A stretch of 64,000 nt of DNA, from the NCBI GenBank assembly GCA_945900965.1, contig CAMDKM010000002.1:124001-188000 (forward strand), given 5' to 3'. The stretch comes from Bordetella parapertussis. GTDB lineage: Bacteria > Pseudomonadota > Gammaproteobacteria > Burkholderiales > JACQAP01. This document shows positions 36,124-44,788 of the stretch, one piece after another (positions within the stretch are counted from its first letter, which is position 1; each line of letters begins with the position of its first letter). The position numbers and the translations under genes were made by a program. Under the pieces are notes generated by a model. The model saw only the letters and a program-made list of their open reading frames with translations. It had not been told where the DNA came from and searched no databases.

Positions 36124-37050
36124 TCAAAAATTGACGTTTCTGGGACCTTTGAGTTTAAGGATGGCCCGTGCATCGTCGGGTGTTGCAACTTCCAGGCCGA
36201 GTTCTTCCAGGATTCGGCGGATTTTGGCCACTTGGTCGGCGTTGGTTTTCGCCAACTGCCCTTTGCCAATCCACAGGCTGTCCTCCAACCCTACCCGAAC
36301 GTTACCGCCCATTACCGCGGATTGGGTAGCGATGTACATCTGGTTGCGCCCGCCGCCGAGTACCGACCACTGGTACTGGTCGCCGAAAAGCCGATCCGCG
36401 GTGCGTCGCATGTGCAACACATCTTCCGGATGGGGCCCGATCCCGCCGCGAATTCCGAATACGGACTGAATAAACAGGGGCGGTTTGACCAACCCGCGAT
36501 CGAGAAAGTGCGCCGCGGTGTATAAATGCCCGATGTCGTAACACTCAATCTCGAAGCGCGTGTCATTGTCGCTGCACGATTGCAGAATGTAAGCGATGTC
36601 TCTAAACGAGTTCTTGAAAATTCGGTCGTCGGAGGTTTCCAGGTAGGGTTTTTCCCAATCATTTTTCCACTGCTTCACACGTGGGATCATTTCATAGAGT
36701 CCGAAATTCATGGACCCCATGTTCAGCGAGGCGACTTCGGGCTTCAACTGCAAGGCTGGTTGAAGGCGGTCCTGGATGCTCATGGTCGGCGCGCCGCCCG
36801 TGGTGAGGTTGATTACTACATTCGAGCCTGCCTTGATCTTGGGCAGGAACTGCATGAACATTTTCGGATCCTGGGTGGGCCGCCCGTCCTTCGGCTCGCG
36901 CGCGTGCAGATGCACTATGGCGGCGCCGGCTTTTGCCGCACCGATGGCAGCCTCGGCAATCTCCTCCGGTGTGATCGGCAGGTGAGGGGACATCGACGGC
37001 GTATGAATCGAGCCGGTGACGGCGCAGGTAATGATGACTTTGTTTGCCAT
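36124..37050 (-). CDS. BKACE-family (DUF849) beta-keto acid cleavage enzyme
   Basis: The 308-residue TIM-barrel enzyme condenses a beta-keto acid with acetyl-CoA and releases acetoacetate and a CoA ester. The zinc-binding H47-L-H49 lies in AAIVHLHAREP, and INLTTGG and GLEDSLW close the pocket. The 3-keto-5-aminohexanoate cleavage enzyme and the dehydrocarnitine cleavage enzyme CdhC belong here. The next gene upstream encodes a carnitine-dehydrogenase-like protein, so dehydrocarnitine is a reasonable but unproven substrate. The 263-base gap between the two genes holds a long inverted repeat. Confidence 0.88.
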   Translation of the reverse strand: MANKVIITCAVTGSIHTPSMSPHLPITPEEIAEAAIGAAKAGAAIVHLHAREPKDGRPTQDPKMFMQFLPKIKAGSNVVINLTTGGAPTMSIQDRLQPALQLKPEVASLNMGSMNFGLYEMIPRVKQWKNDWEKPYLETSDDRIFKNSFRDIAYILQSCSDNDTRFEIECYDIGHLYTAAHFLDRGLVKPPLFIQSVFGIRGGIGPHPEDVLHMRRTADRLFGDQYQWSVLGGGRNQMYIATQSAVMGGNVRVGLEDSLWIGKGQLAKTNADQVAKIRRILEELGLEVATPDDARAILKLKGPRNVNF

Positions 37051-37140
37051 GGTTTGTTGCTCCAGTTAAGTCAATTGCAAAATGCTATTAACACGAAAGT
37101 AACGAATACCCTCGCGATAGCGTGGAGTACCCTTTTAGGA

Positions 37141-37294
37141 AACACGAAGGATCACGAAGGAAATCACATAAGCAAAGTATTCCCTAATTGTTCGAAGAAT
37201 GACGGCATCCACGGGTTTTTGCCGTTTTTCCGTTTCTGGAATGTCGATTGCCTTCGTGTACTTTTCCTGTTTTTCCTTCGTGATCCTTCGTGTT
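37141..37294. repeat. perfect 23-base inverted repeat made of CACGAAGGA units
   Basis: Bases 37141-37163 are the exact reverse complement of 37272-37294; each arm contains two CACGAAGGA-type units. The 108 bases between hold no gene. The structure lies within the spacer of two same-strand genes, so a transcript crossing it would form a very stable stem. Confidence 0.9.
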
Positions 37295-37313
37295 AAATGC
37301 CTGTCATCGAATA

Positions 37314-38249
37314 TCAGACGTTCTTTGAAATCTCGCGTTTGTGGGCGATCAGCGCCATCAGTCGGCGATCGCGCCAGGCTTCGCGTCTGGCATGCTGGTC
37401 TTGTGGCATGATTTTACGGCGATCGGCTTCTATCCTCGCCACCAGGTTGTCGTCCCAGGGTTCCTGCTTCACGTCCTTCATCATGCCATGCAAAACCGGA
37501 CCGTAGCGCCGGGCATAGTCCGACACGCCGCCGGGCGCGTTCAGATCGATGGTCTCGAACGGGCCCATGAATGACCAGCGCAAACCGAGGCCATCCTTGA
37601 TACATTTGTCGAGATCTTCGACGCTGACATAATTCTCTTTCACCAGTCGCCACGATTCGAGCAGAAGCGCTGCCTGCAGACGGTTCAGGATAAAGCCCTC
37701 AACTTCCTTTTTGACGGTGATGGCTACCTGGCCAACTTTTTCCTGAAGGGCCCGGGTTTTTTCCACGACCTCGGCGCTGGTCCAGGGCGCAGGGGATATT
37801 TCCACAACAGGCACAATGTGCGGGGGATTTACCGGGTGGGCGACGATACAGCGATGACGGCCCTTCAGGCCTTCGCTGAATCGGGAAGTCTGGATCGTCG
37901 AAGTCGAACTGGCGAGAATACAATGGGCCGGTGCCGCTGCGTCCAACTGGCGAAAGACTTCGCGCTTGACGTCGAGATTTTCCGAGGTGTTTTCCTGCAC
38001 GTAGTCGGCATTCCTGACTGCCTGCGCCAGATCGGGCACCACACTTACTCGAGCGGCGACAACGCCAGCGGCTTCGCCGATCAGGCCGAATTCCTTCAAC
38101 TCCGTCAGGCCTTCTTCGATAAGGGCAAGCGCCTTGTCCGCGGCACCGGGGACGGTGTCATAGAGTTTGACCAGGTGCCCGGCACGAGCGAACACCATGG
38201 CCCAGGCGCGCCCGATCAGACCGGTACCAATGATTGCAATTTTTTCCAT
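37314..38249 (-). CDS. 3-hydroxyacyl-CoA dehydrogenase family protein, carnitine dehydrogenase-like
   Basis: The 311-residue NAD-dependent enzyme opens with the Rossmann motif IIGTGLIGRAWAMVFARAG. The C-terminal 3HCDH domain follows, with the catalytic histidine in VAHPVNPPH and the glycine-rich GGVSDYARRYGP. Single-domain proteins of this size include L-carnitine 3-dehydrogenase, L-gulonate dehydrogenase and lambda-crystallin. The neighbouring BKACE gene is the usual partner of carnitine dehydrogenase, which supports that reading. Together they would turn carnitine into betainyl-CoA and acetoacetate. No thioesterase is present next to them. Confidence 0.85.
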   Translation of the reverse strand: MEKIAIIGTGLIGRAWAMVFARAGHLVKLYDTVPGAADKALALIEEGLTELKEFGLIGEAAGVVAARVSVVPDLAQAVRNADYVQENTSENLDVKREVFRQLDAAAPAHCILASSTSTIQTSRFSEGLKGRHRCIVAHPVNPPHIVPVVEISPAPWTSAEVVEKTRALQEKVGQVAITVKKEVEGFILNRLQAALLLESWRLVKENYVSVEDLDKCIKDGLGLRWSFMGPFETIDLNAPGGVSDYARRYGPVLHGMMKDVKQEPWDDNLVARIEADRRKIMPQDQHARREAWRDRRLMALIAHKREISKNV

Positions 38250-38276
38250 TTTTGTTTTGCCTTAAAAGAAAATCTT

Positions 38277-38597
38277 GACGCAAAGGCGCAAAGGCGCAAA
38301 GGCGCAAAGGCGCAAAGAAAAACACACAAAGGAAACCCAAATCAACTAAGGAAACACTGAATAAGTTCCCAAATGTCATTCCCGTGAAAACGGGAATCCA
38401 GGATTTTCAAAGCCATCTGGTTCCCCGCCTTTGCGGGGAAGACACTTATTCAGCGTTTCCCCTAATGCTAAAGGCCGATAAGTTGCTCGCACGTCATTGC
38501 GTCGTACACACATAAGAAGTCATTTCTCGGTTTTCTTTGCGTCTTTGCGCCTTTGCGTCAGGTTCTTGTTCTTCTTTTCGTCTTTGCGTCTGGTTTT
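38277..38597. repeat. GGCGCAAA heptamer arrays bracketing an intergenic element
   Basis: Five tandem GGCGCAA-type units (38277-38320) face reverse-complement units CTTTGCGTCTTTGCGCC and CGTCTTTGCGTC (38527-38597). The 352-base space 38250-38601 between the dehydrogenase and SDR genes contains these arrays, a MITE-like element and no gene. Confidence 0.8.
38350..38460. mobile_element. 111-base MITE-like palindromic element with a dRS3-like core
   Basis: The ends GGAAACACTGAATAAGT (38350-38366) and ACTTATTCAGCGTTTCC (38444-38460) are inverted repeats with one mismatch. They are flanked on both sides by CTAA, a possible 4-base target duplication of the type made by IS5-family transposases. Inside, ATTCCC-N8-GGGAAT at 38378-38397 matches the neisserial dRS3 consensus, and a CCCCGC-ctttGCGGGG hairpin follows. 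No coding capacity is present. Confidence 0.7.
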
Positions 38598-38601
38598 TGC
38601 C

Positions 38602-39378
38602 TTACCCCAGCATTTCTACCCCTGCACAAACCGATAAGGCCTGCCCGGTAATGTGTTTTCCGGCATCACTGGCCAAATACAGTGCCATGTTCGCGATATC
38701 GTAAGGGCTGACCATCTTGCCCATGGAAACACGTTCCAGCGAAATCTTGCGTTGCTCCTCGAAACTGATCCCGAGCGCCTTGGCCTTCGCGCCAATCACC
38801 CTGTCCATGCGTTCTCCTTCGACGACGCCGGGCTGAATGGCGTTCACCCGGATGTTGTCCCGACCCACTTCCATCGACAGGCTCTTGCTGAATCCGACAA
38901 CCGCCCATTTCGCCGCGGCGTAGGGCGTTCGCAGAGGGAATCCGAGCCGTCCTGCGGCCGAGGAGAGGTTAATGATCGAGCCGGCGCCGGTTTTTTTCAG
39001 CATCGGCATGGCAAGCCGAGTGCAATAGAACATGCCGTTCAGGTCGATATTGATGCAGCGCTCCCACTCCTCGACTGCGATGTCCTCGACCTTGCCGGTC
39101 GGGCCGGCTATGCCGGCATTGTTGATCAGACAATCGAGTCCGCCGAGCTGTTGCCGCACATCGGCAAAAAGCCTGTCGACATCGGCGCGCTTCGAAACGT
39201 CGGCAAGGGATGCCGAGACCCCTGGGAAAGTATTTAAGGTGTCGTCGATGGACGATTGCGCCACATCGCAGATATGCACCCGGGCGCCTGCCTTGCGAAA
39301 GACATCGGTCATGGCACGGCCGATACCGGCGGCGCCTGCGGTGATTAAGACTCTTTGTCCGGTGACTGAAATTTCCAT
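38602..39378 (-). CDS. short-chain dehydrogenase/reductase
   Basis: The 258-residue classical SDR has the cofactor motif ITAGAAGIGRAM (residues 12-23, with Ala in place of the first usual Gly), LINNAGIAGPTG, the catalytic serine in NLSSAAG and Y-x-x-x-K in TPYAAAKWAV. It reduces or oxidises a hydroxyl group with NAD(P). It lies upstream of the dehydrogenase and BKACE genes on the same strand, across a 352-base repeat-filled space. It may serve the same catabolic route, but the substrate is unknown. Confidence 0.9.
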   Translation of the reverse strand: MEISVTGQRVLITAGAAGIGRAMTDVFRKAGARVHICDVAQSSIDDTLNTFPGVSASLADVSKRADVDRLFADVRQQLGGLDCLINNAGIAGPTGKVEDIAVEEWERCINIDLNGMFYCTRLAMPMLKKTGAGSIINLSSAAGRLGFPLRTPYAAAKWAVVGFSKSLSMEVGRDNIRVNAIQPGVVEGERMDRVIGAKAKALGISFEEQRKISLERVSMGKMVSPYDIANMALYLASDAGKHITGQALSVCAGVEMLG

Positions 39379-39567
39379 GTATCGTCAAGCCTTCAAGTTG
39401 ATCCAATGCCGTGATGGATTTCGTGGGAAGATCGCCGAGATCTTCAACAGCGCCGGATTATAACCACTAAAGTCCGCAAACCCTTTCGAGCAGGATCGGC
39501 TAGAATTTTTGGCCTCGCCCATCGTGCCGGCCTTGCGACCTTTACTCGAACCTACTGCCGAATTGTC

Positions 39568-40245
39568 GTGAACATCCTGGCTCTGGAAACTTCAAGCGAG
39601 CAATGCTCGGTGGCATTACAATCCGGCGACGCATTGGTCTTGCGGCTTGTTCGCGCCGGGCAGAGCCATTCCGAGTTGATTTTGCCGATGGTCAAGGAAG
39701 TGCTGGACGAGGCGCAGTTGCGGTTGTCGCAAGTGGATGGCATTGCGTTTGGCGCCGGGCCGGGATCGTTTACCGGGCTGCGTATTGCCTGTGGCGTGGC
39801 ACAAGGCTTGGCTTTTGGGGCTGGTATTCGGGTGGCGCCCATCGGTACTTTACTGGCTCTGGCCGAGGCAACCCGGGCTGCGCGCGTGCTTGCCTGTCTG
39901 GATGCGCGTATGGGCGAAATCTATCATGCGGCCTACCAGTTGCAGGCCGAAGGCTGGCAGGAAATTTCCGTGCCGATGGTCTGTCGGGCCGAGTCGGCAC
40001 CGTTGCTGTCGGGTGACAATTGGCTGGGCTGCGGCAGTGGCTTTGCGGTGTATTCCGAGGCGTTGACGCGAAGATATCGCGGGCAGCTGAAACAGGTGCG
40101 GCCGGATCTGGTTCCGAACGCGCGTGAAATCGCCAAGTTGGCGGCGCCAGTATTCGCGAGGGGTGCGGGGCTCGCCGCGGAAGCGGCCAGTCCGATCTAT
40201 GTGCGCGATCGTGTGGCGCTCACAAGCGCGGAACAAAAACGATGA
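39568..40245 (+). CDS. tsaB: tRNA threonylcarbamoyladenosine biosynthesis protein TsaB
   Basis: The 225-residue protein partners TsaD and TsaE in making t6A37 of tRNAs that read ANN codons. It starts with GTG at 39568 and shows ILALETSSEQCSVAL, GQSHSELILPMV and the hallmark GAGPGSFTGLRIACGVAQGLA. It has the ASKHA fold but lacks the metal-binding pair of TsaD, as expected. Its stop overlaps the rimI ATG (ATGA). tsaB-rimI is a conserved proteobacterial pair. Confidence 0.95.
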   Translation: MNILALETSSEQCSVALQSGDALVLRLVRAGQSHSELILPMVKEVLDEAQLRLSQVDGIAFGAGPGSFTGLRIACGVAQGLAFGAGIRVAPIGTLLALAEATRAARVLACLDARMGEIYHAAYQLQAEGWQEISVPMVCRAESAPLLSGDNWLGCGSGFAVYSEALTRRYRGQLKQVRPDLVPNAREIAKLAAPVFARGAGLAAEAASPIYVRDRVALTSAEQKR

Positions 40246-40703
40246 GCGCCCGTCTGGTACCGCAAGTGGCATGGCGCCCGATGTGTGCCACCGACCTAGA
40301 CCAGGTGATGTCGATCGAACCGACGCTGTATTCGCACCCTTGGACCCGCGGCAATTTCGATGACTCGCTCAAGGCCGGCTACAGTTGCTGGGTGGCGGAG
40401 AGGGAAGCCACGATAGTAGGGTACGGCGTACTCATGATCGGTTTTCGCGAAGCGCATTTACTGAATGTCAGCGTGGCGGTCGACTGGCAGAGACAGGGCC
40501 TGGGCCGTGCGCTGCTGGAGAAATTTGTCGAGTTGGCGCGCCGAAACGACACCGTGCAATTGTTGCTCGAAGTGCGCCCGTCCAACGAAGGCGCGCGTCG
40601 TCTATACGCCGGGTTCGGGTTTCGGGAAATCAGCGTCCGGCGCGGTTATTATCCGGCTGGGGGCGGACGTGAGGATGCCATTCTCATGGGGCTGGTCCTG
40701 TGA
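40242..40703 (+). CDS. rimI: ribosomal-protein-alanine N-acetyltransferase
   Basis: The 153-residue GNAT enzyme acetylates the N-terminus of ribosomal protein S18. The acetyl-CoA loop is WQRQGLGRALLEKF, followed by LLLEVRPSNEGARRLYAGFGF and a C-terminal GREDAILMGL, all typical of RimI. It overlaps tsaB upstream by 4 bases and the uracil-DNA glycosylase gene downstream by 4 bases (GTGA). This indicates one translationally coupled operon. Confidence 0.94.
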   Translation: MSARLVPQVAWRPMCATDLDQVMSIEPTLYSHPWTRGNFDDSLKAGYSCWVAEREATIVGYGVLMIGFREAHLLNVSVAVDWQRQGLGRALLEKFVELARRNDTVQLLLEVRPSNEGARRLYAGFGFREISVRRGYYPAGGGREDAILMGLVL

Positions 40704-41422
40704 ATCGTCGCGCGCGGATATTGGCCGAGCTCGAGCTCTCGCCGATGTACCGACGGCGCACGCTCGCCGCGATGGATTTGGCAAAGGATGACGATCGGGT
40801 TATGCCAACGGCGGCGCCTGACGAACGGGCCGCGATTATCGCGGCAATGGATTGGGCGCAACTGCGTTCCGCAGTGGCAGCCTGCACTCAATGTATTTTG
40901 CACCAGGGCCGCAAACAAGCGGTATTGGGCGTGGGAGATGAAAAGGCGCAATGGCTGTTTGTGGGCGAGGGGCCGGGTGCGGAAGAAGACGCACGTGGCG
41001 AACCCTTTGTTGGGCAGGCGGGCAAGCTGCTCGATAACATACTGGCGGCGATAGGGTTGAAGCGAGGGGAAAATGTCTATATCGCCAATGTGGTCAAGTG
41101 CCGGCCGCCGGGCAATCGCACGCCCTTGCCGAAAGAGGCGCAGGCCTGCGAACCCTTTCTTGCCCGCCAGATCGAATTGATCGGGCCGCGGTTGATTGTG
41201 GGACTGGGCAAGGTTGCGGCCCAGAATCTCCTCGGTACCGACGCCACGATTGCCAGCCTGCGCGCGCAGCTTCACTCCTACCGGGGCACGCCGCTGATTG
41301 TGACCTACCATCCTGCCTATCTGCTGCGCAACCTTACCGACAAGGCCAGGGCCTGGGAAGATCTGTGTTTTGCGGTGGAAACCATGCGGGCATTGAAAGA
41401 CAAGATTGCAGCCCCCACTTGA
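40700..41422 (+). CDS. family 4-type uracil-DNA glycosylase
   Basis: The 240-residue product removes uracil from DNA. It has ACTQCILHQGRKQAV and the other cysteines of a 4Fe-4S cluster, motif A GEGPGAEEDARGEPFVGQAGKLLD and motif B YHPAYLLRN. The first 45 residues are a charged leader. The GTG start overlaps the rimI stop. The tsaB-rimI-udg order recurs in betaproteobacteria. A phage-polymerase-related domain annotation would describe the same family. Confidence 0.92.
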   Translation: MNRRARILAELELSPMYRRRTLAAMDLAKDDDRVMPTAAPDERAAIIAAMDWAQLRSAVAACTQCILHQGRKQAVLGVGDEKAQWLFVGEGPGAEEDARGEPFVGQAGKLLDNILAAIGLKRGENVYIANVVKCRPPGNRTPLPKEAQACEPFLARQIELIGPRLIVGLGKVAAQNLLGTDATIASLRAQLHSYRGTPLIVTYHPAYLLRNLTDKARAWEDLCFAVETMRALKDKIAAPT

Positions 41423-41450
41423 GCGTCGTGCTGTTATTGCGGAGTTTTTC

Positions 41451-42065
41451 ATGAAACGAACTGTCGTCTTCTCGCTATTTCTGCTTGCAGCGCTGGTTAT
41501 GAGCGGCTGCGGTTACAACACCTTGCAGTCGCAGGACGAAGGTATCAAGGCCGCCTGGGGGGAAGTGCTGAACCAATACCAGCGCCGCGCGGATCTGGTG
41601 CCCAACCTGGTGGAAACGGTCAAGGGATTCGCCGCACAGGAGAAAGATGTGCTGCTGGGGGTGACCAATGCACGCGCGACGGTTGGCGGCATTCAGGCCA
41701 CGCCGGAATTGGTGAACAATCCGCAGGCCTTTGGCAAATTTATCGCCGCGCAGGGCGAGATGAGTTCGGCATTGTCGCGCCTTCTGGTGGTGGCGGAAAA
41801 TTATCCGCAGCTCAAGTCCGATGCCAATTTCCGCGATCTGCAGGCGCAGTTGGAAGGCACGGAAAACCGCATTACCGTGGCGCGCCAGCGTTATATTCGT
41901 GCTGTCCAGGATTACAACGTAACGGTGCGCTCGTTCCCGTCCAATCTCACGGCCATGTTGTTCGGTCATCAGGTCAAGCCTTCGTTGACGGTGGAAAACG
42001 AGCAAGCGATCGCCAAGCCGCCGGCGGTTTCGTTTACCGAACCGTCGCCCCCGAAAGCCAAGTAA
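41451..42065 (+). CDS. lemA: LemA-family lipoprotein
   Basis: From ATG 41451 (GGAG 9 bases upstream) the 204-residue product has a lipobox signal peptide (LVMSGC-G). A long helical LemA domain follows with NQYQRRADLVPNLVETVKGF and a RQRYIRAVQDYNVTVRSFPSN motif. LemA proteins are membrane-tethered helical bundles of unclear role that are often encoded with TPM-domain proteins, as here. The next gene starts 4 bases after its stop, so the three genes form an operon. Confidence 0.92.
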   Translation: MKRTVVFSLFLLAALVMSGCGYNTLQSQDEGIKAAWGEVLNQYQRRADLVPNLVETVKGFAAQEKDVLLGVTNARATVGGIQATPELVNNPQAFGKFIAAQGEMSSALSRLLVVAENYPQLKSDANFRDLQAQLEGTENRITVARQRYIRAVQDYNVTVRSFPSNLTAMLFGHQVKPSLTVENEQAIAKPPAVSFTEPSPPKAK

Positions 42066-42069
42066 TGGC

Positions 42070-42921
42070 ATGAAGCTTTTCCCCGCGGTTTTTTTGGCAG
42101 CCGCGCTGGCCGGATTTACTGCACCTGCTTTGGCACAGGAGCGGCCGATCCCGGCGCTTAGCGGGCGTGTCGTCGATGAGAGCGCTGCGCTGGACCCCAC
42201 GCAGCGGCGCGATCTGGAAGCCAAACTGCAAGCATTTGAGCAGGCCAAGGGTAGCCAGATCGTGGTGTTGATTACCTCGACCACCTATCCCGAACCTATT
42301 GAATCATTCAGTCTGCGTGTGGCGGAAGCTTGGGGGATCGGGCGCAAAGGGGTGGACGATGGCTTGCTCATTGCCATCGCCCGATCGGACCGGACCATGC
42401 GGCTGGAAGTGGGTTACGGGCTGGAAGGTGTCATTACCGACGCAATGGCGCGGCGGCTGATCGAGGAAGTATTCGCGCCAGCCTTTCGCGCCGGCGAATT
42501 TGCTCAGGGACTCAACGATGGCATCGACAGGCTGCTGCGTGTCATCGATGGCGAGCCGCTGCCGGAGCCCGCTCGCAGCCAACCGGGCGATGGGGATCTA
42601 CGCTCGCTGGAAACCTATTTTGTGCTGTTCTTGGCAATAGTTTTTGCCCTGGGTGGCGTGTTGCGGGCCTTGTTTGGGCGCCTGCCGGCGGCAGGGCTGA
42701 TTGGAGCCGGGACAGGCTTTCTTGCCTGGCTGATTGCCGCGCCGGTGCTGCTGGCTGTGCTGGTCGGCGCGATTGGATTTGTCCTGGTGTTATTCGGTGG
42801 TTTCGGTCGCGGGGGACTGGGCGGGCACCAGAGCGGTGGATGGAGTGGGGGCCCGGGAGGTGGTGGCTTTCGCGGCGGTGGTGGCGGTTTTGGCGGGGGC
42901 GGTGCCTCGGGCCGTTGGTGA
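42070..42921 (+). CDS. TPM-domain protein with glycine-rich tail (YgcG-like)
   Basis: The 283-residue product has a signal peptide ending near ALAQE. A TPM_phosphatase domain follows (residues about 30-160) with GRVVDESAALDPTQR, the VLITSTTYPEPIE strand and RLEVGYGLEGVITD. Two membrane segments lie near 180-200 and 215-245, and the tail is rich in Gly, Ser and Trp. It is co-transcribed with lemA. The LemA-YgcG pair is widespread. TPM domains have been linked to membrane-protein quality control, but the function here is not known. Confidence 0.9.
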   Translation: MKLFPAVFLAAALAGFTAPALAQERPIPALSGRVVDESAALDPTQRRDLEAKLQAFEQAKGSQIVVLITSTTYPEPIESFSLRVAEAWGIGRKGVDDGLLIAIARSDRTMRLEVGYGLEGVITDAMARRLIEEVFAPAFRAGEFAQGLNDGIDRLLRVIDGEPLPEPARSQPGDGDLRSLETYFVLFLAIVFALGGVLRALFGRLPAAGLIGAGTGFLAWLIAAPVLLAVLVGAIGFVLVLFGGFGRGGLGGHQSGGWSGGPGGGGFRGGGGGFGGGGASGRW

Positions 42922-42922
42922 T

Positions 42923-43420
42923 ATGAGTATCAAGCGGTGGTTGCGACACTTGATGCTGCCGCGCTGGGTCGCGGGAAGGCGTTTTCCACATGCCACGATG
43001 GCCCGCATCGAGCGGGCGGTGAGCGAATCGGAGCTGCGTCACGGCGGTCAGGTACGGGTGGCGGTGGAGTCCTGTCTCGATATCGGTGCCCTGATGCGGA
43101 AACAGACTGCGCGAGAACGCGCACTGGACGTGTTTTCCGAACTACGAGTTTGGGATACCCGTGACAACTGTGGTGTACTGATTTATCTACTGCTTGCCGA
43201 TCACGATGTTGAAATCGTGGCCGATCGCGGCATCGCCGAGCGGGTCGGCCAATCGCAATGGGAAAACATCTGTCTGGCAATGGAGGCCGAGTTTCGTGCC
43301 GGACGTTTCGAGACCGGTGTGCTGCGAGGTATCGAGCGAATATCCACTTTGCTGGCGCTGCATTTTCCGCGTCGCGGCGAGCGTGGCGACAAGCTGCAGG
43401 ACCAGCCGGCGCTTCTATAG
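42923..43420 (+). CDS. second TPM-domain protein, short cytoplasmic form
   Basis: The 165-residue protein starts at ATG 42923, one base after the previous stop, and lacks a signal peptide. It has a TPM-like core: ERAVSESELRHGGQVRVAVE, then VWDTRDNCGVLIYLLLADHDVEIVADRGIAERV and WENICLAMEAEFRAGRFETGVLRGIE. Paired long and short TPM genes behind lemA are common in betaproteobacteria. Its single domain may act with the membrane-bound partner. Confidence 0.88.
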   Translation: MSIKRWLRHLMLPRWVAGRRFPHATMARIERAVSESELRHGGQVRVAVESCLDIGALMRKQTARERALDVFSELRVWDTRDNCGVLIYLLLADHDVEIVADRGIAERVGQSQWENICLAMEAEFRAGRFETGVLRGIERISTLLALHFPRRGERGDKLQDQPALL

Positions 43421-43422
43421 TG

Positions 43423-43549
43423 GCGAGGATCGGGGATCGAGGGGACGAGCGCCGCGTAGCGGCGCGCAGAATGTTTTTATGGCGGATTGCTGTTTGCCGT
43501 TCACTGATTACCGATTACCGATCACCCGTCACCCCTCACGCATTTACTC
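43423..43549. repeat. GATCGGG and CGATTAC arrays around a GCGCCGC hairpin
   Basis: GGATCGGGGATCGAGG (43426 on) and a reverse-type array of GATTACC and GTCACCC units (43503-43549) flank a 7-base stem GCGCCGC-gta-GCGGCGC (43449-43465). The hairpin may end the lemA operon. The space holds no gene. Confidence 0.6.
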
Positions 43550-43552
43550 CTC

Positions 43553-44788
43553 CTAAGGCTTGGTATCTTGGTCGTGCCAGTGGCGGCGCGTGAGCAGGTA
43601 CATCGTGACTGAAATGAACAGGCCAAAGGCGATGACGATGGTGTGCATCGACATTTTGGCATTGATCATCAAGGCATAGATGCCGAGCATGACCAGGATG
43701 GAAAGGTTTTCGTTGAAGTTCTGTACTGCGATCGAATGTCCCGCGCCCATCAGCAAATGGCCGCGATGTTGAAGCAGCGCGTTCATGGGAACCACAAAAT
43801 AGCCGCCCATTACACCGATTATGAATAACAGTCCGACCGCGATGCGCCAGTCGGTGACAAACACCATTCCAATGACCACCATACCCATCGCTATTCCCAC
43901 CGGCAGAACCCGTACCGATTTTTCCAGGGTCACGAAGCGTGCCGCCAGGACCGAGCCTGCGGCAATTCCCACTGCCACCACCGCCGATAATTGCGTCGCC
44001 CTTTCAAGGTCGAACTTCAAGGCCATCGCAGCCCAGGTCAGAATGATCAATCGCAATGTGGCGCCGGCGCCCCAGAATATGGTGGTCACCGCCAGCGATA
44101 TCTGACCGAGCGGGTCGCGCCACAACAATCGCAGGCTATTCCAGAAATCCTGAACAAGGAACAGCGGATTGCGCCGCGGCGGCTTATGGTCGATGGCGAC
44201 TTTGGGGATGTAAAGATTGATGATCGCCGCAACACAATATAGCAAAAGTATGACAACGATGGCCAGTTCCGGGGCGGTATCTATCCAGAGATCGAATCCC
44301 GGGATGTCCATGCGCGTGAAAACATAGCCCGACAAATGCGTGCCCACTAGAAATCCGCCACAAATGGCGCCAAGAATGATGGCAGCCACGGTCAGTCCTT
44401 CCATCCAGCCATTGGCGACCACCAGTCTGTCGTGAGGCAGATATTCGGTAAGAATGCCGTATTTGGCGGGCGAATACATGGCGGCGCCGACGCCAACGAT
44501 GCCATAGGCAAACAGCGGATGCATGCCCAGAAGCATGGCCACGCAGCCCAGCAGTTTTACGGCGTTGGCCACAAACATGACGCGCCCCTTGGGCAGCGCG
44601 TCGGAGAACGAGCCCACGAACGGCGCCAGAACGATATAGGCGAATACAAAGAACTGCTGCAGCACCGGCGTTTGCCAGGGCTGGGCGTTGAGGTTCGTCA
44701 GCATGGCGATGGCGGCGAACAGCAGCGCGTTATCCGCCAGCGCGGAGAAGAATTGCGCGGCCAGAATGATGTAAAAACCGCGGCTCAT
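43553..44788 (-). CDS. lplT: lysophospholipid transporter LplT
   Basis: The 411-residue MFS protein has 12 predicted membrane segments. It opens FYIILAAQFFSALADNALLFAAIAML, shows FSDALPKGRVMFVANAVKLLGC and VGAAMYSPAKYGILTEYLPHDRLVVANG, and ends with MYLLTRRHWHDQDTKP. LplT flips lysophosphatidylethanolamine inward for re-acylation. In enterobacteria it is coupled to aas, but no aas gene is adjacent here. It diverges from alr across a 235-base space. Confidence 0.93.
   Translation of the reverse strand: MSRGFYIILAAQFFSALADNALLFAAIAMLTNLNAQPWQTPVLQQFFVFAYIVLAPFVGSFSDALPKGRVMFVANAVKLLGCVAMLLGMHPLFAYGIVGVGAAMYSPAKYGILTEYLPHDRLVVANGWMEGLTVAAIILGAICGGFLVGTHLSGYVFTRMDIPGFDLWIDTAPELAIVVILLLYCVAAIINLYIPKVAIDHKPPRRNPLFLVQDFWNSLRLLWRDPLGQISLAVTTIFWGAGATLRLIILTWAAMALKFDLERATQLSAVVAVGIAAGSVLAARFVTLEKSVRVLPVGIAMGMVVIGMVFVTDWRIAVGLLFIIGVMGGYFVVPMNALLQHRGHLLMGAGHSIAVQNFNENLSILVMLGIYALMINAKMSMHTIVIAFGLFISVTMYLLTRRHWHDQDTKP

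Noticed and set aside
38277-38597. Possible CRISPR array
   Set aside because: The units are 7-10 bases in direct tandem without unique spacers, and no cas genes are present. They are short tandem repeats.
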